Shown: positions 12,724 to 23,679, counted from the stretch's first letter. The stretch is 64,000 bases of DNA from Notamacropus eugenii (GCF_028372415.1 NC_092876.1:64818885-64882884); one strand, 5' to 3'. The notes: generated by a model from the letters alone, not told the origin. Program-made: numbers and translations.

Positions 12724-13098
12724 CATTATCATTCTCTCATGCCAGGGTCACTAATTCTCTTGGTAATGCTACTTTGCTATTTTGTTACTCCCTAACAGCC
12801 CTTTCCCAATGGAGGTCATGCTACTCTTTGGTATTGTTACAGTTCATCGTTGCTACACTGACACCTTGTTGCCATTGTGATTGTCTAGGTCTGTTACTAG
12901 AGTTTGTATTATCACCAGACATCAAGTTCATTCCGTGCATATGCGTACACGGTAGGTTCTCGCCATTTTCCCTTTCTGTTGCAAATCATATGCCTTCCTT
13001 GGTACCATGCTGCTATTAGCATGGTGTTGCTACTTAATATCAAGCTGGTCCATGCTTAATATTATATTGTCATTTCATACATGCTAATAGTTGCCACC

Positions 13099-13142
13099 AC
13101 ATTGTTTGAAACTTTGTTACTGGTCATAGTAACATACAATGT
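13099..13142 (+). other. Stem-loop copy 3 in the GRHL3 3' UTR
   Basis: Same architecture. The 5' inner arm begins TTGTTACT, so only the basal inner pair is lost. The outer stem and the loop GGTCAT are unchanged. Confidence 0.75.
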
Positions 13143-13395
13143 CATTTGCTGCCATATTTTATTGGATATTGTTGTTGTATACTGATGCCATGTTAATTGT
13201 GAAAGAGTGCCTGATTATACTTTTGTCTATGTGTTATATATATAAAATATAAATATGTATTGTGTATATATATATATATATGCAACATTTTATATTTTCA
13301 CGGGGACATTTTTATCATTTCAAACAATGTGTTATTTCACATTTCTTGGATTTTTTTTAAAAAACCTTTTATATTGTATTGGTATGTCATTTAGT

Positions 13396-13401
13396 AATAA
13401 A
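13396..13401 (+). terminator. GRHL3: GRHL3 polyadenylation signal
   Basis: Canonical AATAAA about 1.97 kb after the stop codon, at the end of an AT-rich unique region. It is followed about 130 bases later by a long (CT)n tract. Confidence 0.7.
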
Positions 13402-13524
13402 GTACTGACTACATAACACATCAGATTTCAATATTACTTCCTTTACAAATGTCTCCAGAAATCAGAGAATCAAGCAGGTCAGCCTCATTTGACAATGAAT
13501 CTTCTCTCTCTTGCAATGTCTCTG

Positions 13525-13528
<4 letters not shown>

Positions 13529-13599
<71 letters not shown>
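13529..13599 (+). repeat. (CT)n microsatellite just downstream of the GRHL3 poly(A) site
   Basis: About 35 uninterrupted CT dinucleotides, a pure polypyrimidine/polypurine mirror repeat able to adopt triplex (H-DNA). Confidence 0.97.
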
Positions 13600-13601
<2 letters not shown>

Positions 13602-13729
13602 CTATTTTGAAGATTGATAAAGAAGTTTCTGGGATAGTCAGGACAGAGATGTCTGACATGAAAAGATCTAAGGATTTGGAATTCCTACTTCATCCAAGCC
13701 CCAGATATAAAGGGGGTATAATTGTAGCT

Positions 13730-14120
13730 TTGATAGCAGCACCTACTTGGAGGGCTGTATTTTATAGGCTAGGAAGCATTTTACAAACACTTTCACCTCT
13801 GGTTCTCATAGCAATTTTGTGATGGAGGCAGGGAAAAGACTATTATCCTCATTTTTTCAAATGAAGAAACAGATCTGCAGAAATGAAGCCTAAAACTTAC
13901 ATTTCTATAACATCTTCAGTTCTATCAATCACTTTTCATGCAATAATGGTGGAGGGGGTAGGCAATACAAGTAATATCATCTCCGTTTTACAGATGAGGA
14001 AACTGAGTCTGAGAGGTAGAGGGACTAGCCCTTGGCCACACATCTAGTATGTGGTCAAGTCAAAATCTGAATGCAGTTTTCCTGACTATGGATCCAATGT
14101 TCTATATACTATACTACATA
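13730..14120 (-). mobile_element. Reverse MIR-type SINE sequence, probably two copies
   Basis: AGCATTTTACAAACACTTTC, CTCATTTTTTCAAATGAAG and CCGTTTTACAGATGAGGAAA with a reversed head near 14090. Confidence 0.7.
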
Positions 14121-14149
14121 GCCTCTCCAGGAAATGTAGCTCAGAGTCT

Positions 14150-14460
14150 TGCCCATGTACCTTCAAGGACCTGGGATGGAGGCAGAAAACATAGGAGAGA
14201 GAAAGTCCAAGGATCTGGGTTCAAATCCAGATTCTGATATTATCTTGCAGTGAGACAGTCACTTTCCTTCCATGGGCCCCCCTTTCTTCATCTGCAAAAT
14301 GAGGGTGGTGGATCTCAAAGGTCCCTTCCAAATTCAAGCTGTTATAAGATTTCAGGCTGAAAGAAACCCTAGAAATTCTCTAGTCCAATTCTCCTATTTT
14401 ACAGATGGGGAAATGAAAATCCAGAGAAGTATCTTTGCCCAAGTACATTTCAAATTCTTC
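14150..14460 (+). mobile_element. MIR-type SINE and an adjoining MIR/L3-like fragment
   Basis: GGATCTGGGTTCAAATCCAG, TTCTTCATCTGCAAAATGAG and the tail AAGGTCCCTTCCAAATTC. From 14345 a second fragment reads TCTAGTCCAATTCTCCTATT then TTACAGATGG. Confidence 0.75.
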
Positions 14461-14504
14461 TAGTCTGGGTGGCAAAGAATAATAACAATGAACAATCTTT
14501 AGCA

Positions 14505-14785
14505 AGGCAACAGAAGCATTAGCCTTGGAGGTGGAAAGACCTGCATTCAAATTCTACAACTAACATTTTCTAGCAAGTCCCTTAACCTCCCGACCTCAGT
14601 TTCCTCATTTATAAAATGAGGGTGACTTGTCTCTTAGGATTGTTGTAAGTATTAAGTGAAATTACATGTGTATGTACATATACATAGACCCACAAATTTG
14701 TACATATATGTGTTCATCTGTGTATATACATAGATGTACATAGTGCCTTGCAGATCTTAAAGTGCTATGTCTGTAATTATGATCA
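14505..14785 (+). mobile_element. MIR-type SINE with an AT-rich TATACATA expansion
   Basis: CAGTTTCCTCATTTATAAAA in the core. The tail is interrupted by an ATGTACATATACATAG-type run at 14665-14745 before CCTTGCAGATCTTAAAG. Confidence 0.75.
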
Positions 14786-15489
14786 TGTTTCTGTGATGGA
14801 CTGAAGGAAGGTCTGTGGCCAAACTAATAACATCCTTTGAGAGGTATATAAAGAGACTGAGGTTTAGCCAGAGCTGAGGGGAGGCAAGGTGGGAGGAAGA
14901 GAAAATACTAGAATCCCTACATGAAAAGCACCCAGAGAGATGACACTGAGTCACCCGTGGGGCTCACAAAGTCTGCCCTAACTGAACTCTTTTCCCTAGA
15001 GAAAAGAACAAAGCAGAAAGAAACAGAAAGGGCTTGCAGGAAAATAGCAGGTGTTGGCCTGAAAAGGGTAGTGACGAGAGCTAGGAGACCTGGGATCCAG
15101 GGCCAGCTCTGCCACTCAGTCCTTGAGAGATTGTGGGTGAGTGACTGGCAGGTGAGTCCCGGCACCTTCTGCACAACAGGAATAATTATAATAGCCCTTC
15201 CTTTTTCACACAAATCTTTGCAAGGCTCAAGACAGACTCCGGATGTGACAATACTTTATACTATAAATCACTTTCCGCATGCATATCATTCTCTTATCAG
15301 GACTATCTCACAGGATCTACAGAACAGGTTCATGACCTAGACAAAAGGAAAAGACCTCTGTGGGGAAGGCAAAATCTCCAAGGGCAAAGTCCTCCTTCCT
15401 TTCCCTTTCAGATATACTGAACAGGGTGCCAGATCCACCTATTTCTTAGGGGAAGTCATAGTTTCAAGAAATTTATTTCTTAACACTAT
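14786..15489. other. Intergenic sequence with one MIR fragment
   Basis: A worn MIR head (GAGACCTGGGATCCAGGG, CAGCTCTGCCACTCAGTC) lies at about 15080-15195. Nothing else was recognised. The longest open frame here (+, 14921-15340) has no family resemblance that I know. Confidence 0.45.
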
Positions 15490-15745
15490 AGGATGTTAGA
15501 AGTGAAAGCAGTCTTAGAATACAGAATGTCAGAGCTGGGAGGGATCTTAGAACCTAGAATATCAGACCTGAAGGGCACATGAAAACAAAGAATGCTAAAA
15601 CTAAAGAGATCCTTGAAAACTGAACTTCTAGAACTAGGGTCTTAGAATATAAAGGTTAAAATATAAACTAGCAGAACTGGAAAAAAACATTAGAACAATG
15701 ATATTAAAGTTGGAAAAGATCTTAAAATAAAGGATTTGGGGAGCA
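15490..15745 (-). repeat. 33-bp-period minisatellite, about 7 degenerate units
   Basis: Units such as GAATACAGAATGTCAGAGCT, GGGAGGGATCTTA and GAACCTAGAATATCAGACC. Confidence 0.7.
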
Positions 15746-15774
15746 AATGATACTACAAGTGAAAGAGACTCCCC

Positions 15775-16085
15775 AGGAGTCATCTAGCCCTACCCCTTCT
15801 GGAAGGAGGAATCTCTGTCACAGCAACCCTGACAGGTGGTAATTCAGCTCTCTTTTGAATACTTCCAGTAACTAGGAACTTACTACCCCCTAAGATTCTA
15901 GTACTGGATAATTTTTAAGCAAGTTCTTCTATATAGTTAGCAGGTGTCCACCAGCTTGTGATTTCCAACATTTGCTCTGGTTCTCACATCTGGACCTATA
16001 CAGAGTGACCCTACTCCCTCTAACCCTATGATGACCCTTCAGTTAATTGAACCCAGATATCATAACCCCATTAAGTCTTTTTTCT
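15775..16085 (-). mobile_element. L3/CR1 LINE fragment
   Basis: Reverse L3: TTTTGAATACTTCCAGTAAC, TAGGAACTTACTACCCCC and GAGTGACCCTACTCCCTC. Confidence 0.65.
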
Positions 16086-16088
16086 CAG

Positions 16089-16332
16089 GCCCAACTAGGT
16101 GGTGCAGTGGGGGAAAGGTCCTGGAATCAGGAAGATCTGAGTTCAAATCCAGTCTCAAATACTCACTAGCTGTGTGACCCTGAGCAAGTCACTAAAACCC
16201 TATTTGCCTCAGTTTCCTCAACTATAAAATGTCCTAAAGAAGGAAATGGCAAATTGCTCCAATATCTCTTCCAAGAAAACCCCAAATGGGGTAACAAAGA
16301 GTTGGACATGACTGAAACAATTGAACAACAGA
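16089..16332 (+). mobile_element. Marsupial tRNA-derived SINE with RTE-like tail
   Basis: The head is CCAACTAGGTGGTGCAGTGG with box-B-like GAGTTCAAATCC. It continues with a MIR-like core (GTGTGACCCTGAGCAAGTCA) and a tail AAACCCCAAATGGGGTAACA, then AAGAGTTGGACATGACTGAA. That tail resembles the 3' end of BovB/RTE LINEs. This tripartite form is a main reason for calling the source marsupial. Confidence 0.85.
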
Positions 16333-16369
16333 GGCCACCATGTAATGAGGCAAAGAGGGAATCCGCTTC

Positions 16370-16535
16370 AGAGCTAGAAGTGACCATAGAGGCTCTTTAA
16401 TCCAACCCTCTCTTTTTACTGAGAAAAAAAACTGAGGCCTAGAGAGATGACTTGCCCAGGATCACATGGATAGTAAGGGGACCAAATTTCAAACCCAGGT
16501 CTTCTGATGCCACTTCCAGTACACTGTCTTCAAGA
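16370..16535 (-). mobile_element. Reverse MIR-type SINE
   Basis: TAATCCAACCCTCTCTTTTT, AACTGAGGCCTAGAGAGATG and ACTTGCCCAGGATCACATGG. Confidence 0.75.
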
Positions 16536-16539
16536 GACT

Positions 16540-17088
16540 GGGAGCAGGTTCTTGCATCTCATATCTAGTTATTCTGTACATGGGCTTCAGCTGATCTCCT
16601 GGGTTATCATCAAAATCCCTCAGGGAGCTCAGTCCTTATTCCCCGAGTTACTCTCAGTGCCCCTGAACTGACCTCTCCCAGAGCCCTGCCCCTCCAAATG
16701 GACAACAAGGCCTGCCTAGGGGCTAGCTCCCTTTATCTCAGTTCTTAATGACTATCACCTGCATCTGCATTCACTCAAGGGGAATTCTGCTGTTACCTCT
16801 TGTCTGGCTCTGAGCACCAGCACTAAATTTATCAGAGCTGGAGGGGAACTGACAAAGGCCATGGGTGTTTAACCGCTTCTGCAAACATCTTGGGGCAAAG
16901 AAAAGAGCCTCCCCCTCAAAAATCTCCCCAAAGCAACTTGTAGACATTGAATCAGAAATGGTAGATCTGCAAGGGATCTTTGAGATTTCAGGATCCTAGC
17001 ATCTCTAAAACTGTATGATTTTATCCACTGGAAGAAATTTTAGAGGTAATCCCCTGCAACCATTAACTAAAGTTTAGGCTCTCTCTAC

Positions 17089-17089
<1 letters not shown>
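16540..17089. other. Repeat-poor intergenic island between GRHL3 and STPG1
   Basis: No interspersed repeat was recognised from 16540 to about 16900; the remainder is worn MIR/L3-like. It has an E-box (TCACCTGCATC) near 16756 and no long open frame. It is a candidate regulatory element by absence of repeats only. Confidence 0.35.
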
Positions 17090-17131
<42 letters not shown>

Positions 17132-17174
17132 CATCATCATCATCATCATCGTCATCGTCATCATCATCATCATC
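17090..17174 (+). repeat. Compound (CA)n(TCA)n microsatellite
   Basis: A pure CA run to 17130, then a TCA run interrupted twice by GTC to 17174. Confidence 0.97.
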
Positions 17175-17320
17175 TTGGCAGCCTAATATAATGGGAAGGA
17201 CATGGTATATAGATTCAGCTCTACAATAAGCTATCCATGTGGCCTTGGGTAAGTCATTGCCCTTCTCTGGGTCCTAGGGTATTCCTCTGGTAAAGTAAGG
17301 AGTTATTAGACAAGATCAAG
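17175..17320 (+). mobile_element. MIR-type SINE 5' part
   Basis: TGGCAGCCTAATATAATGGG, CTCTACAATAAGCTATCCAT and GGCCTTGGGTAAGTCATTGC. The microsatellite abuts its 5' end. Confidence 0.65.
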
Positions 17321-17323
17321 GGT

Positions 17324-17672
17324 TCTTCGCCTTTTTGTACATCATGGATACACTTTGGCAGTCCAGTGAAGCCTATAGACGACCTTTTCTTGGAATGTTT
17401 TTAAATTCATCAAATATGTAGGATTACAGAGGAAAGCAATTATACTGAAATAGTTATCCCCCAAAAATTACATGCATGGACTACAGGAATCTGTGTTGCT
17501 TGAACATATATGTTTATAATGAGTTTTGTTCTTGTTTTCTCATTGTGGAAGGAGGAGAAAGGCATAGGGGCCAGAAAGAATTCAGACCTGAAAATAAAAT
17601 AAAATTGTATTTAGAAAATGTAAAAATAAAATAAAGTTAATGAAGCCCAAGTTAACAACCACTGGGCTAGAG
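17324..17672. mobile_element. Probable non-autonomous hAT-like DNA transposon (MER5/Charlie-like)
   Basis: The left end CAAGGGTTCTTCGCCTTTTT and the right end, read inward on the other strand as CAGTGGTTGTTAACTTGG, resemble the CAGNGGTTCTTAAC terminal inverted repeat of mammalian hAT-Charlie elements. The interior has TGGCAGTCCAGTGAAGCCTA and GGATTACAGAGGAAAGCAAT. It has no coding capacity. Confidence 0.5.
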
Positions 17673-17674
17673 GA

Positions 17675-18150
17675 ATTTTAGTTCTTTCTAGAATAACATT
17701 CCATGTTCTAGATATTCTTTCCAATTCTAACATTTGGTGTTCTAAATCTCTTCCCTGCTCTAATATTCCATGGTCTAAGGTCCCTCTCAGTTCTAACATT
17801 CTTTGTTTTAAAGTCTTTCCCAGTTCCAATATTCTCAGTTCTAAGGGTCCTCTGTCTCTGACATTCTATATTCTAAGGTCCCATCTAGTTCTGGAATTCA
17901 TTATTTTAGTGTTCTGTGTTCTGAGATTCCTTCGAGTTCTGATGTTCTATTTTCTAGGGTTATTCCCCATTCTCATAGACTATTCTTATGGGTCTAATTC
18001 AGTTCTGATAGTCATTATTTCAAAGCTCCTTCCACTGGCATTCTGCGTTCTAAGGTCCCTCCCAACACTAGAATTCTATAGTCTTAATGTTCTAAGTTCT
18101 AAGGTCCCTTCCAACACTGACATTGTATGTTCTCAGACCACTTCCAGTTC
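17675..18150 (+). repeat. 33-bp-period minisatellite, about 14 units
   Basis: Degenerate units are built on TTCTAAGG, TCCCTCCCA and TTCTGACATTCTATG. A long open + frame (17909-18367) is periodic and spurious. Confidence 0.8.
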
Positions 18151-18159
18151 TGAAGTCAC

Positions 18160-18741
18160 TGTCCTTCCCAGCTGCAACATTCTAGGAAGGTTCTCCCCAG
18201 CTCTCCTACTTTATGAGTCAATGTACTGGCCCAACCCCAGCTTTCACAGAGAAGATTATTGCCTGAAACCCCAAAGATGGAAACCAAAAGTGTTTCTGCA
18301 TTTAAAATCTAACTATTCTTTGGGTCTTTTCTATGAACTTAGCATTCATACAAGGCCAATATGGTAGAGAATAAACAATCCTGTTTAATTAGGTACTTTG
18401 CTAAGCACCTAAATTACATCCATTTCAGATTTCCCTTCTTCCCCTCCCATTCCCACTTCCATCTGTTCCATGGTGCAGTTTCCTCTATGATACTCAAAAT
18501 GTAGGTTATCTAAAAAAATCAAAGGGTAGAAAAGAAGAAACTAGGGACATGCTGGGAAGAGGAGCAGGGCTGGGACTAGGCAGAATTATGGGTTAATGTC
18601 AAAAGAAGGAAAGAATGAATGAAAATATGCAACATCTCTACCTGAAAGAGTGACCTGGCTCCATTTGCTCCCTACCCAGTTTAAATTTTACCTTTCCTAG
18701 GCAAATGGAACACAACCTACCCAACCTGCAACCCCCCCCTT
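18160..18741. other. Intergenic sequence, nothing recognised
   Basis: No exon, repeat family or strong motif was seen, apart from a short L2-like word (GGTACTTTGCTAAGCACC) at 18392. Confidence 0.45.
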
Positions 18742-19880
<1,139 letters not shown>

Positions 19881-19884
19881 ATAA

Positions 19885-19964
19885 ACAAAAGAAATGTGAC
19901 TTTTAATGAATTTCAAAGATCCGTTCCAGCAGAAATAATTGGATGATTGAGGTCTAGGACTCCA
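19885..19964 (-). other. STPG1: STPG1 3' untranslated region (short)
   Basis: This runs from the stop codon to the inferred cleavage site just past the ATTAAA signal. The 3' flank on the - strand (CTTTTGTTTATGGGC) is U/GU-rich, as expected of a downstream element. Confidence 0.55.
19902..19907 (-). terminator. STPG1: STPG1 polyadenylation signal ATTAAA
   Basis: ATTAAA on the - strand starts 58 bases after the stop codon. It is the commonest variant signal and is followed by a U/GU-rich stretch. Confidence 0.6.
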
Positions 19965-20041
19965 TTATGAAACAGGGATCCATTTCTTGTCACTGTTGTA
20001 GATGAAGGATTGTTTTCCAGGGAATTCAGGATTGTAGGTAT
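19965..20041 (-). CDS. STPG1: STPG1 last coding exon with stop codon
   Basis: The exon reads (N)[19 protein letters not shown], then WIPVS and TAA at 19967-19965. The acceptor is TTCTCTAG|AT. The first two bases complete an asparagine codon with the A left by the preceding exon, joining as IPGPS-N-TYNPEF. That keeps the P-G-P-x-x-Y pattern of the PG-rich repeat. The open frame ends within 80 bases, and a variant poly(A) signal follows. Identity comes from frame continuity with the other five exons and from synteny. Confidence 0.85.
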
Positions 20042-20259
20042 CTAGAGAAGAAAACAGATGTTAGAGAATGAAATCTGGCTCCTAATAAGTCACCACTCCC
20101 AACTCTGGGAACCTCATTGTCTCCTGATTGTGAGGAGGTAATCCCTCCAGTGGAAGCAGTACACTGTATGGGGGCCAGAGTTCTTTGAGTCAATAGCTTG
20201 TTGGTAGCAAAGGGGACTGTTCTTTTGAAAAGGGGGAAATCTGGGAATGTATATCTTCC

Positions 20260-20440
20260 TTGGAGTCACAGAAAGAGTGTGGGACTTGGAAATCAGAAGG
20301 CCTGGTTTTATGTTCTGGGTCTGCTTTATAGAAGAGCTTGTCTGTGGGGCCAAGGAGGTCACCCTCTTATTTAGGTAACAGCATGTGAAGATCACATGAT
20401 CCTGGAATTTTAGATCTGTCAGGGTCCTCAAGGTTCCTCC
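20260..20440 (+). mobile_element. MIR-type SINE
   Basis: GTGTGGGACTTGGAAATCAG, AAGGAGGTCACCCTCTTATT and ATCCTGGAATTTTAGATCTG. Confidence 0.65.
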
Positions 20441-20559
20441 AATCCAGCCCCGCCATTTTCAGAGCTCAGGATACACTGGTCCCCTTCATGCTGTCTATGT
20501 TCTGGCCTAACCTGCCTATGGGGCTGGTCCCTTCAATTGGGGATTCACCCCTGGGCTTC

Positions 20560-20900
20560 TGAACTCTTCCACCAGCTGTTTCCTCATGACTGAAATGCCC
20601 TCTTTCCTTGCTTTCTCTACCTCTTCCTCTTGTGGTCTTTAAGCTACTTGAAAGGTTTCACTCATGTGCCACCCCAACAGAAAGCTGCTCTCCCTGGAGG
20701 CTATTACTCCCTCCCTCCGAGCCTCCCCCTTGCCATGTCTCTCATACAATGCAGGTTCCTTGAAAGCCAGGACTAACTCTTGCCACCTCCACCCACACAT
20801 ACCCAGAACCCAGACCATTCTCAGTTTATTTTTGTCTTTGTATCTAGTACCTTACACACAATAGGACCTTAATAAATGATCTGAATTGAATTGAATCCAG
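20560..20900 (+). mobile_element. L2 LINE 3' end
   Basis: ATGACTGAAATGCCCTCTTT, CTTGAAAGCCAGGACTAACT and AATAGGACCTTAATAAATGA, followed by a short GAATT-rich tail. Confidence 0.8.
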
Positions 20901-21454
20901 AGGAGTAAACTGAGGCCAGGGATATGCCACAAGTAGGAGAGATCAGATCGTTGGATCTTTCTGCTCCCAACCCGATACTTTTTCTCCTCAATCTCCTGCT
21001 GTCCATTGCTTAGGCCATAGAGGGTGCCCTTTGGGATTCCCTCAGTTCTCCATTTAGCCTCCATCACTTGTTTCACATATACCAACTTCAAAGGTCTTCA
21101 GCCTCCCAGATGTGGGTGCTTGTGGTCTCCACCAGCCTCAGTCATCGCCCCTCCAGGCCTTAGGAGATGACTTCATTACTTGTTGTGGCCAAAACAAAGC
21201 TTTGCCTGAGTCCTGAGACATTCCAGTCGCCCAGCCCAAGCAAAGCTGCTCTGTCTGCGCAGGCTCAGCCAGAGCTTTGTTGTTAGTCTTTGCCTTTGAG
21301 AGCCAGGCTGCTGCCCCACAACAAGGGGGCATCGTTACTACTATGGCGCTTCTCTGCTTCAGTGGAGGTTGGGGGACAATAAGAATAATAATAACATGCT
21401 TATAAAACACCCTACACATGGTATCTCATTTGATCCTCACCTGAACCTTGTGAG

Positions 21455-21700
21455 AAAGGTGGAGAAGGTGGCCCAGTGGATAGAACACTGAGCCTGGAGA
21501 CAGGAGGACCCAAATTCAAATCTGGTCTCATACCATACACTTCCCAGCTAGTCCCTAGACAAGTGCTTCTCTGTGCCTCAGTTTCCCCATCTGTAAATGG
21601 GGGATAATAATAGCACTTACCTACTAGGATTGTTCTGAGTATCAAATAAGATAGCATTTGTAAAGCACTTTGCAAATCTACATGCAAATATACATGCATA
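21455..21700 (+). mobile_element. MIR-type SINE
   Basis: GAGACAGGAGGACCCAAATT, GTGCCTCAGTTTCCCCATCT and AAAGCACTTTGCAAATCTAC. Confidence 0.85.
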
Positions 21701-21720
21701 CATATATATGTTTATATACA

Positions 21721-21721
<1 letters not shown>

Positions 21722-21751
<30 letters not shown>
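21722..21751 (+). repeat. (TG)n microsatellite
   Basis: About 14 TG dinucleotides after an ATACATGTATG run in the tail of a SINE. Confidence 0.95.
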
Positions 21752-21754
21752 AAT

Positions 21755-22230
21755 GCTAGCTATTCATACTAGATTTGTGGTCAAAAAGGCCTGACTTCTC
21801 AGGTACTCGGTTGTTGTGTGACCTTTGTTTCTCATCTGTAAAATGGGGATAATCATAGTTCCTCCCTCCCAGGGTTGTAGTGAGGATCAAATAAGGCAAG
21901 AGAGAAAAAGTGATTTGCAAACCTTAAGATGTAATAGAAATGGGAGCCCCTACTTCCTAAAGCTCTCTGAGCCTCAGTTTCCCCAGCTATCAACAGGGCA
22001 TAATAAGAGTATCTACCTCCCCTGTTGGCTCCAAGGACCCATGAGGGAATGTATGTAGGTACTTTGCAAACCTCAAGGCATTATATCAATGTGAATTCTT
22101 CGCAGTAGCATCATGTCCCCCATGAGGCTCAGTAAGGCAAAGGGAATGACCCAAGGTCATATAGCTTAAAGGGGCATGTCCTAGGCAGAAGGAAAGGCTT
22201 TACTTGAATGTTGACCTAGTGGTAGACTCT
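21755..22230 (+). mobile_element. Cluster of MIR-type SINEs
   Basis: Two + copies (cores GTTTCTCATCTGTAAAATGG at 21828 and GAGCCTCAGTTTCCCCAGCT at 21970), then a reverse fragment (TGACCCAAGGTCATATAGCT) near 22146. Confidence 0.75.
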
Positions 22231-23086
22231 ACTGGCCCAGAGCACCAGCACCATGAAATGTGCATTAGCACAGAGTACTCTTCTGGAAGCTAGGGACAGT
22301 GCTGAGTTTAGGTATCTTACCTTCTTCTAGCAGTCCTTCCTCCAAAGATCTTGGTCTAGGAGGAGGACGGGGTACATGCACAGAGAAGTATAACAAGTGC
22401 ATTAGTGAAAACAAAGCATAGTACTCCGGGAAATCAAAGGAAGGTCATCCTTACTGACAAAGGGGAAGGTGCATGGCAGGCTTCCTGAATAATGCAGAGC
22501 ACGCGCTGGGCTTTTAAGGGTCAACAGGACATTCCCTAACAGACACAATGGACTCAAAGCATGGACTGAGACACAGTTTTGTCTTTGGACATGGCCAATG
22601 TGAGAGTTCATTTTGTCCGAATATATGTATTTGTGACCGAGGTTTTGTTTTTCTTTCCTTTCTCAGTGGGTGAGGGGAGAAGTAGGAGAGATAGAAGGAG
22701 GATTGTTTGGGGTGAGGGAAAAGATAAGACTTCAACGAGAGAGTTCAGCAAGTTCATTCCAGGGTGAGGGAAGGCATTCTGGGCAGACAGAACAGCATGA
22801 GCAAAGGCAAGAAGGTAAGAAAGTACAGGTGCAAAGCAGAGCCAGATTAACAGGAATTTAGCTAAGAAAGGAGAGGTTCATGACCAGAAGGTTGACACCA
22901 CCAAGTGAACAATTTCTTTGGACCATGACAACTTGTGAAGACTGTTCCCCCACAGGGATGTGGAAGGGCCACCATCTACATCTGCTGAGGAAGGATGCCC
23001 AGCAATGAAAACACAGAATGACCAATAGTCCTCAGTTATTCTGTTTTGAAATGACTGATGAAAGACAATATTCCCAATCATCTTAC

Positions 23087-23277
23087 TTGGTCCTGGAATA
23101 CCATTCTGGCCTGGGGCCATTGAATACCGACTTGTGTTGGACACAAATGTGGCACTGGAAATGTAATGTTTGGAGGGGCCTTCGTAGTTCACAATATCAT
23201 ATTGACCAGGGCCTGGAACAGGAGGCTTAGGTAGAGGAGGCAGTGGGAATGCAGAGAAGGTCAGCGTATATTTTTTC
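23087..23277 (-). CDS. STPG1: STPG1 coding exon (penultimate), PG-rich repeats
   Basis: This reads KKYTLTFSAFPLPPLPKPP, then VPGPGQYDIVNYEGPSKHY, ISSATFVSNTSRY and SMAPGQNGIPGPS. P-G-P-G-x-Y-D is the signature of the sperm-tail PG-rich (SHIPPO-like) repeat, found in proteins tied to axonemes and microtubules; a second, weaker repeat begins at GIPGPS. The acceptor is TTCTACAG|GAAAAA and the donor is CCAA|gtaaga. Two bases (CC) come from the previous exon and one base (A) is passed on. The 191-base exon has no stop in frame, and the proline-rich stretch is intact. This was the clearest exon for recognising the gene. Confidence 0.93.
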
Positions 23278-23329
23278 CTGTAGAAAGACAAATGAGAAGA
23301 TTTCATTAACATCTGGCACAGGAAGTCTG

Positions 23330-23545
23330 AGACAGTATGCTGTAGGGTGGGGATAGGAAGCCTGGGTTCAGATTTGGCTCCTGCCTTTCATAAGCTGGAC
23401 ACCCTTGGGCAAATTAATTCCTCTCTCTGGGTCCTCATTTCCTAGTGTAAAAAGAAAGATGATATCCTTGTCTGGCTGTTGTGAGGATCCAGTGAGATAA
23501 TGTATGTAAATTGCTCTGGAGAAATATAAAAGCCCCTTATTCATG
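23330..23545 (+). mobile_element. MIR-type SINE
   Basis: GTATGCTGTAGGGTGGGGAT, ACCCTTGGGCAAATTAATTC and GTTGTGAGGATCCAGTGAG. Confidence 0.8.
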
Positions 23546-23679
23546 ACAGCTACTGCTCAATCCAGCTACCATTTATGAAGAGCCTACTGTATGTAGAGCC
23601 AGATACAAGGAAAAATATGGCACCACCTCTGCTTTCAGCTTATAGTCTAGGAAGAGAGAAAATATAGAGTAGGAGATTT

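Larger units (their letters stand above)
12003..13145 (+). repeat. Three diverged tandem units within the GRHL3 3' UTR
   Basis: Units are about 12003-12435, 12436-12723 and 12724-13145. Shared landmarks in order are GATGCCAGGGTCACTAATTA, TTGTTACTCCCTGATA, a GAGGTCATGCT-like word, GGTCTGTTACTAGA (units 1 and 3), TGCTATTAGCATGGTGTT (units 2 and 3) and the terminal 44-base stem-loop. Units 2 and 3 are close to each other over their last 100 bases; unit 1 is more diverged. Unit 2 has an internal deletion. Confidence 0.8.
11428..13420 (+). other. GRHL3: GRHL3 3' untranslated region
   Basis: The sequence runs without recognised SINE or LINE insertions from the stop codon to the polyadenylation signal at 13396. 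The first 600 bases are unique. Roughly 12003-13145 is a diverged three-copy tandem repeat. About 13220-13300 is AT-rich with a (TA)n run. I saw no canonical AATAAA before 13396, so the transcript is inferred to use that one; cDNA is needed to confirm the end. Confidence 0.7.
20042..23086 (-). other. STPG1: STPG1 last intron
   Basis: A 3.0 kb intron filled mostly by MIR, L2 and a (GT)n tract (listed separately). The remaining stretches 20900-21400 and 22230-22880 show no exon. About 22690-22860 has L2-like words such as AACAGCATGAGCAAAGGCAA. Confidence 0.7.

Noticed and set aside
17909..18367. 152-residue open frame on the + strand
   Set aside because: It lies mostly in a 33-bp-period array and has no family resemblance.
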